DNA from: Methylomicrobium lacus_A
GTDB lineage: Bacteria; Pseudomonadota; Gammaproteobacteria; Methylococcales; Methylomonadaceae
Reading direction: 5' to 3'
NCBI RefSeq assembly: GCF_041897535.1
Contig: NZ_CP169217.1
Coordinates: 558,001-622,000, forward strand
Length of the DNA: 64,000 nt
Shown here: positions 8,724 through 16,802 of the stretch, piece by piece
Position numbering within the stretch: position 1 is the stretch's first letter
How the letters are laid out: each line of letters opens with the position of its first letter
The notes under the pieces: generated by a model
Databases searched by the model: none
What the model saw: only the letters and a program-made list of their open reading frames with translations
What the model was told of the DNA's origin: nothing
Program-made: the position numbers and the translations under genes

Positions 8724-9733
8724 TGAACTACTGTGGCATTGATTTAGCAAGCAAAGCAAGCGCTATTTGCCTGATGGATGGAGCTGGCGGCATTGTGCGG
8801 GAAGAAGAGATACCGACCGATGCGGATGGTTTCCGCATCTGCCTTGGCGGTGAGGAGGCGATGAAGTGCGTCGTGGAGGCGTCGCCCTTGGCGGAATGGG
8901 CGGTGCAGGTGTTGGAAAGATTAGGTCACGAAGCGGTGATTATTGATGCGAGGCGCGCCAAGGCGGTGGTCTGTACCAAGAAGAAGACCGATCGTGTGAA
9001 CGCCCGCGACCTCGCGAATATGGCACGCACGGGTTGGTATACGGCGGTGCACCGCAAATCAGGAGCGGCACGGGAGTTGTGTACTTGGCTGGCGGCGCGG
9101 GCGGGGCTAGTCGAGACGGCGAATGCACTCAATGCCCGCATCCGAGGCTTGTTGCGGGCGCATGGGATCAAGTTGGGGAAGGTGGCGGAGCGGGAGTTCG
9201 AGATGAAAGTCCAGGCCGTGGTCGAGGCGCGCGAACCTGCCTTGGCGGGCGCTTTAACGCCATTATTGAATCTGTGGCGGCAGTCGATCGATGCGGCGGA
9301 AGTGTTACGCAAAGAGATCAAGGTGCGGATCCGGCAAGACAGCGTTTGCCGGCGATTGATGAGCGTACCGGGCGTCGGGCCGTTGACGGCGGCGGCTTAC
9401 CTGGCCACTATCGACGATCCTGAACGTTTTCAGCGCAGCGACCAAGTCGGCGCTTATCTCGGCTTAGTCCCGAGCGTCTATCAATCCGGCGACATCGATT
9501 ACCGAGGGCGGATTACCAAGGAAGGTGACGGTTTACTTCGCTGGCTGCTGGTGGAGGCGGCGCATAATCTCCTGAGCCATACGCAGCGAGATTGTGCCTT
9601 GAAACGTTGGGGTGAGCGGCTGGAGGCACAAAAGGGCGTCGGCAAGGCGCGGGTGGCGGTGGCGCGGAAATTGGCGGTCATCCTGCACCGCTTATGGATC
9701 ACCGGAGAGACATTCGACTGGCAACGGGTTTAA
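8723..9733 (+). CDS. IS110-family transposase
   Basis: This 336-residue protein has the two-part IS110 layout. The N-terminal RuvC-like DEDD domain begins YCGIDLASKASAICLMD, with further acidic residues around VVEASPL and KTDRVNARDLANM. The C-terminal Transposase_20 domain has the HhH-like MSVPGVGPLTAAAYLATI and the conserved GAYLGLVPSVYQSGD with RGRITKEGDGLLRWLL, which includes the serine/tyrosine region used by this family. It appears full length and uninterrupted. The element ends are not obvious because IS110 elements lack standard terminal repeats. The left boundary probably lies in 8540-8650 and the right one shortly after 9733. Confidence 0.92.
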   Translation: MNYCGIDLASKASAICLMDGAGGIVREEEIPTDADGFRICLGGEEAMKCVVEASPLAEWAVQVLERLGHEAVIIDARRAKAVVCTKKKTDRVNARDLANMARTGWYTAVHRKSGAARELCTWLAARAGLVETANALNARIRGLLRAHGIKLGKVAEREFEMKVQAVVEAREPALAGALTPLLNLWRQSIDAAEVLRKEIKVRIRQDSVCRRLMSVPGVGPLTAAAYLATIDDPERFQRSDQVGAYLGLVPSVYQSGDIDYRGRITKEGDGLLRWLLVEAAHNLLSHTQRDCALKRWGERLEAQKGVGKARVAVARKLAVILHRLWITGETFDWQRV

Positions 9734-10050
9734 TGCGAAAAACCGAAAGTGTTGTTCAAAATAACTTAGATTCAACGCCTTAAGTGCATTCGAAGGGTTA
9801 GGAAAGGAGCGGCATTTTTAAAGATAAAAGTTTTCGGAAGGTTGGACCTCGTTCCGGGCTTGGATACAATCCGTCACAGTAGATTGAGGCCAACCCTCCG
9901 ATTACATCGTGCGGCATTGACCGCGGAGAGAAGCCTGAAAACCTTTTGTCTTTAAACATAAACTGATCGAAATTTCCGAGGAATGAAAAACTGATATAAA
10001 TACAGGCACGGAGACTTGACAACAAGGGCCGCTTTAGAGAAGCCTGGATG
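9734..10050. other. Gap after IS110, no gene recognised
   Basis: About 320 bp follow the transposase before the first long repeat. It should hold the right end of the IS110 element. I find no coding frame with protein-like composition on either strand. Confidence 0.4.
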
Positions 10051-10256
10051 GAGCTTGCGGAATCCGGGGTTCGAAGGCGCCAAATTCGGATGTTCAATAA
10101 CCTGCATCGAGGTTTAAAATGTCCGATTCCGATCAATCGACATCATGACTTATCCGCTTGCCAATGATACGACTTCAACGGGGTGTGGAATCGGTTATGG
10201 CTGCTTGCGGCTTCGATGTCCCGTATTCCGCATTGCTTCATACGGGCTACGATTTT
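10051..10256 (+). repeat. Long direct repeat, copy A (REP-like, left of RAYT)
   Basis: This ~205-bp segment is repeated at ~10824-11032. Shared blocks in the same order are GCTTGCGGAATCCGGGGT, ATAACCTGyATCGArG, GATCAATCGAC, and a conserved ~75-bp end with GTATTCCGC, TTGCTTCATACGGGCT. The end part can fold on itself (GCGGAAT facing ATTCCGC), as REP/BIME units do. The two copies enclose the broken RAYT gene. Confidence 0.65.
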
Positions 10257-10271
10257 ATTTCTTGAAACGGC

Positions 10272-10796
10272 ATGGTGCATTATCGACGCAATCGGCTCGC
10301 GGGCAGGACTTATTTCTTTACGGTGACTTTGCGCGACTGGTCTTCGGATAGGCTAGTTTGCCACGTTGGCCTGTTACGGGACGCATTTCGCTCGGTGCGG
10401 GCGGAACGGCCCTTTACCATCGACGCGATCGTGATCTTGCCGGATCATCTGCACGCCATCTGGACATTACCCGCTGGCGACCCGGATTATTCGGGGCGCT
10501 GGCGGGCGATCAAATCCCACTTTACACACGGGCTTCGCGCTTCTGGAATTCCGTTGTCCCGCGACAACGGTGGCGAATATCGGTTATGGCAGCGGCGATT
10601 TTGGGATCATACGATACGCGACGATGACGACTTTAACCAGCACGTCGATTATATCCACTGGAATCCGAACACGGCTTGACGCGCCGCCGATTGGCAGTAT
10701 TCTTCCTTGCATCGTTACGTTCTCCTTGGCCTGCTTACCGAAGACTGGACCGTCGGAATCGACGAGGAAACGGGACAATACGGCGAATCGGGGTAA
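10272..10796 (+). pseudogene. REP-associated tyrosine transposase (RAYT), decayed
   Basis: The frame reads as a Y1/HUH transposase of the RAYT (TnpA_REP) type. It has an N-terminal strand with FFTVTLRDW, the HUH-like DHLHAIWTLP, then KSHFTHGLR, LWQRRFWDHTIRDDDDF with the QHVDYIHWNP signature. At the point where NPVKHGLV-type sequence is expected, it reads NPNTA and stops at 10677-10679. In the same frame the normal continuation then resumes (RAADWQYSSLHRYV...LLTEDW) to 10796. Two small deletions of net 9 bp at this site explain both the lost residues and the stop. The catalytic half is intact up to the stop, but the C-terminal DNA-binding tail is lost. Confidence 0.85.
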
Positions 10797-10823
10797 ATTG
10801 GGGTTTAACGAGTTGCTCGGATG

Positions 10824-11032
10824 CAGCTTGCGGAATCCGGGGTAATCGAAGCCACGGACTTAGGTTGTGCGATAACCTGTATCGAAGCAGAAACCGCGGA
10901 ACTACGATCAATCGACGACCTGCTCTATGCGCTTGAGAATGACAGGGATTCGAAGGGGTGCGGAATCCGTTTTGACTGTTTGCGGTATCGATACCCCGTA
11001 TTCCGCGTTGCTTCATACGGGCTTCGTTTTCT
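10824..11032 (+). repeat. Long direct repeat, copy B (REP-like, right of RAYT)
   Basis: Second copy of the ~205-bp repeat at 10051-10256. It contains GCTTGCGGAATCCGGGGT near its start and the palindromic GTATTCCGCGTTGCTTCATACGGGCT block at its end. A reading frame passes through it (from 10821), but copy A is not open in that frame, so I do not call a gene. With the rest of 10797-11185 it fills a ~390-bp gene-free gap. Confidence 0.65.
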
Positions 11033-11185
11033 TTTGCCATCCTCATTAAGGGACGGAGTAGGAGCTAAGCCAAAACACATCACCAAATTGATATATCGAA
11101 AAGCCGGGCATAGAATATATAATCTACCTTCCCGGATACTTCTAATAATTATGCATACCAACTCCCCCTAAGCACGCCTAAATGG

Positions 11186-12703
11186 GTGCTGCGCTGTTCC
11201 GAGGCATCCATCTCCACCGGGAAAATATCGCTGTTGGCGATCGCCGAAACCCTGTTGGTTCTTACTGCTTATATCTGGCTGGCTTTTCATTGCGAAAGGC
11301 AGTGGTGGCTGCTACTGAGCGCCTTAGCCGCTCCCATTCTATTACTGCGATCAGAAAAATCAAAGGAACAGGGGTTAGCACTGGCAAAACAATACAAAGA
11401 ATATTGGGGAAACACAACCGGGCGCGAAAAAACGCTTATCTTCATGTTGGTAACTCCCGTTACACTCTTCATAACTTACGATCTTGCCGGTGATTGGCTC
11501 TATGGGTATGAAGGCCTAGCGTTTTGTTGGCGTGCTGCAGAGCTAGGTGCTACTGTATTTGTATTTACGGTTGTGTTTGCGGTTGCGGTAACAGCTGCGA
11601 TTAGGGGATTGGTTGATGATGCGGTTTTCGTGTTAATGGCGGCTGTGGTTGCGATTACTGTTTCTGGAATTAGTGTTAGTGTCGGTGCGGGTTTAATTGC
11701 CGGTTTTTCTGTCAGTTTGATTGCCGGTTTGTCTGCGGTTTTGGCAGCAGGCTTAGTTGCGATTGCGATAACGGTTGCGGCAATGGGTGGGATTGCAAGT
11801 TGGATAGAGAAAGCGACTCAGTATTTCTTGTATTCCATTCTAATTCCGTTTATGGCCTTGGGCATTTGGACCAGAAGTTTATGCATCCGAATCTATTCCA
11901 CACTACACCATCCGATAGCCGGATTGCTTTGTATGCCTTACAACTGGCGGGAAAACCTGCTAATGGTCGATTTCACTCACCTCCCAGAATTGCTGCCCGA
12001 CGCGGGGCGAGTCGATGATATATTTACGGTAAAGGGGTTATGGTCAAAATTAAAATCAGCAGAGAATGTTGGCTTACGAGTAGCTTGGTTCGTGATAATT
12101 CTGTTATGGTACTTCCCAGCCTTGCTTTGGCGCTGGAGTCTGAAAGCTACCGTGTGGCTCTGGCTCCCCCTAGCTTTGTTGTTTCAACCTCCTCTTGATG
12201 GCTTGCCAGCCGACCAAGTACGAGATCATGCAGCCAGCCGTGTTTACGGCTTGGGCCGGTTACAAATCTGGATAGTAATGCTGGTGCTGATCTGGCTGGC
12301 AATAAGCTACTTGCCGGGGTTGAAACCGTGGGTAGACGCCGCCTTGGATGAAAAACTCCAAAAACCCTTAACACAATTGCTGACTCTCCCACCACCTAAG
12401 CCGGGCTTGCGCCTAGTGGCGCTGTTGCTGTACTGTGGTTTGTCTTTAGCGGTGGAAAATCAAAGAGGATGCCTGAAAAACATGCACAAGCAGGTACTGG
12501 ATGAAGAGCAAACCTTTCACGAACAGCCCCACGATAGGAAAGACTTGTTCGTTCACCGTACTCGCCGGTTGGAACGATGGTACACTTCACAGGTGGTTGC
12601 CTTTATTGTCTTTGGCTATTCCGTCGCTATATGGCTTGGCCACAAATATTATCCTGCCGGGACTGAAAAACTGATTTCGGCTTGGCTGCTATCTTATTTA
12701 TGA
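11186..12703 (+). CDS. Large multi-pass membrane protein, unknown function
   Basis: The frame opens with GTG at 11186; no clear ribosome site is visible and the true start may differ. The 505-residue product is strongly hydrophobic. Two segments lie near residues 12-55, and a long Ala/Val/Gly-rich stretch at ~115-205 (VSVGAGLIAGFSVSLIAGL) is followed by several more helices (about 215-245, 290-330, 355-375, 410-425, 470-490). A charged segment near residues 430-470 (DEEQTFHEQPHDRKDLFVHR) should face the cytosol. No transporter signature is visible. It follows the REP/RAYT region and ends before a hairpin. The function is unknown; I see no enzymatic motif. Confidence 0.6.
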   Translation: MLRCSEASISTGKISLLAIAETLLVLTAYIWLAFHCERQWWLLLSALAAPILLLRSEKSKEQGLALAKQYKEYWGNTTGREKTLIFMLVTPVTLFITYDLAGDWLYGYEGLAFCWRAAELGATVFVFTVVFAVAVTAAIRGLVDDAVFVLMAAVVAITVSGISVSVGAGLIAGFSVSLIAGLSAVLAAGLVAIAITVAAMGGIASWIEKATQYFLYSILIPFMALGIWTRSLCIRIYSTLHHPIAGLLCMPYNWRENLLMVDFTHLPELLPDAGRVDDIFTVKGLWSKLKSAENVGLRVAWFVIILLWYFPALLWRWSLKATVWLWLPLALLFQPPLDGLPADQVRDHAASRVYGLGRLQIWIVMLVLIWLAISYLPGLKPWVDAALDEKLQKPLTQLLTLPPPKPGLRLVALLLYCGLSLAVENQRGCLKNMHKQVLDEEQTFHEQPHDRKDLFVHRTRRLERWYTSQVVAFIVFGYSVAIWLGHKYYPAGTEKLISAWLLSYL

Positions 12704-12869
12704 GCCTTAATCGCCCAGTACAAGAATCTCTCGCAAATCGCCAACTTGACGCTTAAGTAGTCTTACCCTTGTAGGTCGGACAACAGTTTCATCGTTGCCC
12801 AACTTTTGAGAATCCAATTAAGCGCCAGATCGGAGAAAAACGAAGCAAACTGTGGTTGTATTTTGAAAT

Positions 12870-12894
12870 GTCGGGCACAAAAAGCGTGCCCGAC
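12870..12894. terminator. GTCGGGCAC hairpin between convergent genes
   Basis: GTCGGGCAC (12870-12878) faces GTGCCCGAC (12886-12894). It lies between the ends of the plus-strand membrane gene and the minus-strand secreted-protein gene and could terminate both. A T-run is lacking. Related, more decayed text occurs at 2612-2635 (TTGTCGGACATAAA then ATGCCCTACC), so it is also a dispersed repeat. Confidence 0.5.
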
Positions 12895-12934
12895 CCACAT
12901 GGCTGCGAAAAGTTTAGAGTGGCATTCCCTTTGA

Positions 12935-13648
12935 TTAAATGTCTGGGTGATCGCACTTAGAGAACTGAGGACCTGTGCCGAGCACACTGGCAAGGCAGTC
13001 TTTGGCTCCCTGTGGAACTTGATCAGTGTCCACTAGCTTCATCGTGAGACCTGGACCGGAGGTACCGATAATTGTCTTCGGGCCCGATAATTGCTCAAAA
13101 TAAATAGTGCTCCCGTCAACAGGTGTCAGCAGTTTAACCGTTTTGACGTCTCCAGCGTTTGTCAGACTTGTCATTAAATAGAAGGATCCGCCAAAGCTAA
13201 TGCCTTTAGTAGCAGAATCGGCAAGCTGCCCTGCTTGTGGCAACGTGAATCCGTTTCCCGGGTTTAGCGAAGTCGCTATAAAAAGAATACTGCCATCGTC
13301 GTATTCAACACTCTGGACGTCCTCATTTGGAGAGGTGTAATTTTTAAAGTCACCCGCGCTATCTTTACAAATAGCAATCAGGGAATATCGCCGACTACCT
13401 GCACCCTGCCATTTCAAGGCTGAGTAGCAAGTGTCTTTACCGCTATCAAAGTGAATGGGATTTTTATTGAAGACGGCCGAGGAGGGAGGGAAGACACCCG
13501 AAGTCTCAGCACCATGATTCTTTTTTATCGTCGTTTTAATCCGCGTATTAAACCAGAAATTATCCAGCTCGCCTTCCGCGTAAGTTAGCGAACTGACGCT
13601 TGCCATTCCCGCGAAGACAACAACTGCCAGTACAGTTTGCATTTTCAT
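12935..13648 (-). CDS. Secreted protein of unknown function
   Basis: A strong ribosome site (AAGGGGA, about 6 bases upstream) supports the start at 13648. The N-terminus is a clear Sec signal peptide with likely cleavage after SSLTYA, leaving ~213 residues. The mature part holds four Cys (TCYSA, AICKDS, DCLAS, SKCDHPDI) that could form two disulfides, and alternates Gly, Ser, Thr and hydrophobic residues as in a beta-rich periplasmic fold. No catalytic motif is recognised. It stands alone, with hairpins on both sides (12870-12894 and 13776-13806). Confidence 0.7.
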   Translation of the reverse strand: MKMQTVLAVVVFAGMASVSSLTYAEGELDNFWFNTRIKTTIKKNHGAETSGVFPPSSAVFNKNPIHFDSGKDTCYSALKWQGAGSRRYSLIAICKDSAGDFKNYTSPNEDVQSVEYDDGSILFIATSLNPGNGFTLPQAGQLADSATKGISFGGSFYLMTSLTNAGDVKTVKLLTPVDGSTIYFEQLSGPKTIIGTSGPGLTMKLVDTDQVPQGAKDCLASVLGTGPQFSKCDHPDI

Positions 13649-13775
13649 AAAGATCCCCTTAGCTCATTATTGGTATTATTCCCGATCCGCCTGCTAGATG
13701 GATGAATATTCGCTCCGTCAGGCAGGATCATTCTATCACGCGGCCAATGCTGCTGGCACTTTTAGCAATTGAGCA

Positions 13776-13806
13776 AGCCTCGATGTAGCCATGCGGAATC
13801 GAGGCT
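13776..13806. repeat. REP-like hairpin
   Basis: AGCCTCGAT (13776-13784) and ATCGAGGCT (13798-13806) are exact inverted repeats with GTAGCCATGCGGA between them. It lies in the 250-bp gap between the secreted protein and the molybdoenzyme and resembles the dispersed GCGGAATC palindromes near RAYT. It may be a REP unit or a terminator for the molybdoenzyme gene. Confidence 0.5.
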
Positions 13807-13899
13807 ACTCATTGACCGGAGTCACCGATAAAAATAAAACCGCTGAAGGCAATGAATTTCGTTATTGATCGAGAATGATGCAGCCGTCGCGTCAAGTTT

Positions 13900-16023
13900 T
13901 CATTGCAGCGCTTCCACCTGCACCAAATTATCCGAAAACGACGGCGCATTGCCCATATTGACCAGTTCCGCCGAACTGATGCTGTTCACCGTCCCATCAT
14001 TCAATTGTCGCCAGTAGCCCAACGTCGCGACGACCAATCCCGGCTTCACATCCTCGCTGATCTTCGCAACGCCCGCAAAAGCGCCCCGCCCGTTAAAGAC
14101 CCTGACCTTCTCGCCCTGCCGGATGCCACGCTGATCGGCATCGAGGGCGTTGATCAGCACGAATTGCTCGCCCTGCCCCTGAATCTTGTTTTCCATGTTC
14201 GCATAACAAGAGTTCAGGAAACCGTGGCTCTTCGGTGACACGATGTTCAACGGATAGCGTTTGGCAAGCTCCGGATTCGTGGCCGCCGTTTCCCGGGAAG
14301 GCACATAATCCGGCAACGGGTCCAGCGCTTCGCCCGGTTGCAAGCCATCGTACATCTGCCGGAAAGGTCCCGGCACGAAATTGGTCGCGCCATCGGCGAT
14401 CAGCTGGCATTTGCCGGACGGCGTCGGAAAGTTGCCTTCCTTGTGCGGCGCCCGATCGTCCTTGGTGCCGACGTTCAAACGAGCGAAACCCTGCTTGCGC
14501 AAAATCGCCAGATCGATGCCTTTACAAGCAGGGGCATCCCAGTCGATATAATGTTCCAGGCATTCGGCATCGGACCACTTGAAATTGTCTTCCTGAAAAC
14601 CTAACCGCGCGGCCAGACGCCGGAAAATCTCGTTGTTCGGGATCGCCTCGCCAGGCGATTCGACGCATTTGGCATTGTAAGTCAGGTACAGATGGCCCCA
14701 GGACAGGATGACGTCTTCCATCTCCGCGCCCATCGACGCCGGCAACAGGATGTCCGCATACAGGGCGGTGTCGGAGATGAAGTGTTCCGCCGAAACCAGA
14801 AACAGATCCTCGTTCTTCAAGCCTTCGACGATCCTATCGGTTTCCGGCGCCTGGGTGACCGGGTTCGCGTTCCAGCACATGATCGACTTGATCGGCGGGC
14901 CAGCGGGCGGATCGATGGTCAGGGCGCGGCCAATCTGCAAGGCGTTGATCACGCGCGTGCCTTCCGGGATCAAGTCCGGCCGGCAGATCACGTCGAACCG
15001 ATAAGGATGCTCCCAGACCGGAAACTGCAGGATGCCGCCGCCGACATGACGCCAGGCGCCAGTCAAGGCGGGAAGACAAGCCACAGCGCGAATGGTCTGG
15101 CCGCCGCCGTGATGCCGCTCCAGCGCGACGCCGATCCGTATCGCGGCAGGCTGCGTGACCGCGTATTCGCGGGCCAGCTCGCGGATGTCGTCGGCCGGGA
15201 TGCCGGTGATTTCGGCCGCCCATTCCGGCGTCCGCGTAAGCGCGCGTTCCGCCAGCTCCGGAAATCCGACCGTGTAGTTATCGACATAATCCTGATCGAT
15301 CAAGCCCTCTTCGATGATCGTATGGATCATCGCCATCGCCAGCGCACCGTCCGTACCAGGCTTCGGCGCGATATGCCAATCGGCTTCCTTCGCCGTGCGG
15401 GAGGCATAGGCATCGATCACGACGACCTTGGCGCCCTGTTTCTGCGCTTCCTTGACGATGTGCCAGTGATGCAGATTGGTGCTGACCGAATTACAGGCCC
15501 AGATGATGATGTATTTGGCATGGATGAAGCTTTCCGGATCGACCCCGGCGGTCGGCCCGACCGTCAGCAGCCAGGCGGTGCTCGAACCCTCGCCGCAGAA
15601 GGTGCGCTCGGTGACCGTCGCGCCCATGCGGTTGAAGAAAGCATCGCCGCCGTTCAGTCCATGCACCAGGCCCTGATTGCCGAGGTAGCTGTAAGGCACG
15701 ATCGCCTGCGGGCCGTGTTCGGCGATGATCGCCTGCCAGCGGCTGACGATCTCGTCCAGCGCTTCATCCCAACTGATCCGCGTGAACTGCCCACTGCCTT
15801 TCGGGCCGCTGCGGCGCATCGGATACAAGAGGCGATCGGGATGATAATGGCGTTTTTCGTAATCCTTCAACTTGACGCAGAGCCCTCCCCGCGTCATCGG
15901 ATGATCGGGATTGCCTTTGACGCCGGTCAGCTTGCCGTCCTCGACTTCGAATATCATCGAGCAGGTATCGGGACAATCGTGCGGGCAACCGCCGGGATGC
16001 GTGGTTTTGATCGGTTCGGCCAT
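13900..16023 (-). CDS. Molybdopterin-dependent oxidoreductase
   Basis: The protein belongs to the DMSO-reductase superfamily (COG0243 type). The N-terminal 4Fe-4S ligand set is CPHDCPDTC followed by GLCVK, close behind the start I chose (MAEPIKTTHPGG). The large middle holds the cofactor-binding domains (NSVSTNLHH, PKPGTDGALAMAM, CWNANPVTQAPE). The C-terminal molydop-binding domain begins near LNIVSPKSHGFLN. At ~707 residues without a signal peptide or Tat motif it should be cytosolic. No electron-transfer partner or cofactor gene is adjacent. The in-frame ATGs at 16062 and 16095 are alternatives, but none has a good ribosome site. It follows the toxin gene closely and may share its transcript. 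The substrate cannot be inferred; formate and S- or N-oxides are typical of the superfamily. Confidence 0.85.
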   Translation of the reverse strand: MAEPIKTTHPGGCPHDCPDTCSMIFEVEDGKLTGVKGNPDHPMTRGGLCVKLKDYEKRHYHPDRLLYPMRRSGPKGSGQFTRISWDEALDEIVSRWQAIIAEHGPQAIVPYSYLGNQGLVHGLNGGDAFFNRMGATVTERTFCGEGSSTAWLLTVGPTAGVDPESFIHAKYIIIWACNSVSTNLHHWHIVKEAQKQGAKVVVIDAYASRTAKEADWHIAPKPGTDGALAMAMIHTIIEEGLIDQDYVDNYTVGFPELAERALTRTPEWAAEITGIPADDIRELAREYAVTQPAAIRIGVALERHHGGGQTIRAVACLPALTGAWRHVGGGILQFPVWEHPYRFDVICRPDLIPEGTRVINALQIGRALTIDPPAGPPIKSIMCWNANPVTQAPETDRIVEGLKNEDLFLVSAEHFISDTALYADILLPASMGAEMEDVILSWGHLYLTYNAKCVESPGEAIPNNEIFRRLAARLGFQEDNFKWSDAECLEHYIDWDAPACKGIDLAILRKQGFARLNVGTKDDRAPHKEGNFPTPSGKCQLIADGATNFVPGPFRQMYDGLQPGEALDPLPDYVPSRETAATNPELAKRYPLNIVSPKSHGFLNSCYANMENKIQGQGEQFVLINALDADQRGIRQGEKVRVFNGRGAFAGVAKISEDVKPGLVVATLGYWRQLNDGTVNSISSAELVNMGNAPSFSDNLVQVEALQ

Positions 16024-16075
16024 GTTGGATTTTGCGCTGAAAAAAAGCTGATCATAACTCATTCGGAGGGGGCAG

Positions 16076-16357
16076 TCATGTTTGATAAACCTCATCATGA
16101 CTGCCGACATTGACCAAAATGATTTCCTTTTCGGTAATCACCATTTCCAGGGTGATTCGATAACTGATATTGATCGATACCGACTGTAAGGCAGCCAATT
16201 TGCCTTTCAAGGGATGCAAGCGCAACGATGGATGATGGGGATTTTGAGACAGCAACAGCAGTGTTTTTCGATATTGCTCCTTGAGCTCCGGATGCTGCCG
16301 AGCAAAGCGTTTGGCGCGTTTTTTATAGCTGTCGGTAAAGATTAAGGTGTAGCTCAT
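16076..16357 (-). CDS. RelE/ParE-family toxin
   Basis: This 93-residue basic protein has the RelE/ParE fold pattern: YTLIFTDSYKKRAKRFAR at the start, a helical stretch (QYRKTLLLL), then strands with HPLKGKLAALQSVSI and YRITLEMV, ending IILVNVGSHDEVY. Such toxins are usually ribosome-dependent mRNA endonucleases, of the YafQ/YoeB side of the family here. The start codon overlaps the antitoxin stop by four bases (ATGA at 16354-16357), so translation is coupled. The molybdoenzyme follows on the same strand, with its reading frame open upstream into the toxin end. Confidence 0.88.
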   Translation of the reverse strand: MSYTLIFTDSYKKRAKRFARQHPELKEQYRKTLLLLSQNPHHPSLRLHPLKGKLAALQSVSINISYRITLEMVITEKEIILVNVGSHDEVYQT

Positions 16358-16602
16358 TCGGTGAACAAGTCGGCGACATGGTGATCCACAGACTCCTTGC
16401 TGAACCGGCCAGAGGCAATATCCTGCTGCGCCTCATACAGCGCGGCTTCCAGTTCCATTTCGCGCAGATAGTGGTAATGCTCGATCTTCATCACCACATA
16501 ACATTCTTTCCCGCGCACCGTGATAACGGCTTCCGGCTGATTGGCAAGGTTTTCTTCCAGACAGGCGATGCCTTTGGTTTTTAATTCGTTTGCTGTAATC
16601 AT
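16354..16602 (-). CDS. Phd/YefM-type antitoxin
   Basis: 82 residues. The N-terminus (MITANELKTKG, then EAVITVRGKECYVVM) matches the Phd/YefM DNA-binding domain, which binds its own promoter as a dimer. The acidic C-terminal half (AALYEAQQDIASGRFS, DHHVADLFTE) is the toxin-neutralising tail. It precedes the toxin as usual for type II pairs and should autoregulate the pair through the palindrome just upstream. Confidence 0.88.
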   Translation of the reverse strand: MITANELKTKGIACLEENLANQPEAVITVRGKECYVVMKIEHYHYLREMELEAALYEAQQDIASGRFSKESVDHHVADLFTE

Positions 16603-16613
16603 GCTATATCACC

Positions 16614-16623
16614 CGATTAATCG
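16614..16623. promoter_or_regulatory. Candidate antitoxin operator
   Basis: CGATTAATCG is a perfect 10-bp palindrome 11 bp upstream of the antitoxin start. It lies among AT-rich promoter-like sequence (GATATA close to the start). Phd/YefM repressors bind short palindromes at this position. This assignment is inferred from location. Confidence 0.4.
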
Positions 16624-16802
16624 TACGCTTAACTATATGATTAAATGCATTCTTCGTCAAATAGTCGAGTTTCATCGCATTCCGGCGCTCCCACAAAGAC
16701 GCATAGGCCATCAGAAATTAATCGGTATTTCATTTTGTCGCGATTCCCATTAGAATGCGCCCCCTTTGATCATTCAAGATTCATACATAAGGAAAATCGC
16801 TT

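Noticed and set aside
9798..10136. Minus-strand 112-residue frame after IS110
   Set aside because: No protein-like pattern, no ribosome site, and it overlaps repeat copy A.
10821..11171. Plus-strand frame through repeat copy B
   Set aside because: Its first half looks protein-like (EAETAELRSIDDLLYALEND), but the matching repeat copy A is closed in this frame and no start signal is present. It may be a remnant; not called.
14692..16113. Long open frame antisense to the molybdoenzyme
   Set aside because: Arg/Asp-rich composition typical of a shadow frame in GC-rich DNA; the minus-strand protein has clear 4Fe-4S and cofactor motifs.
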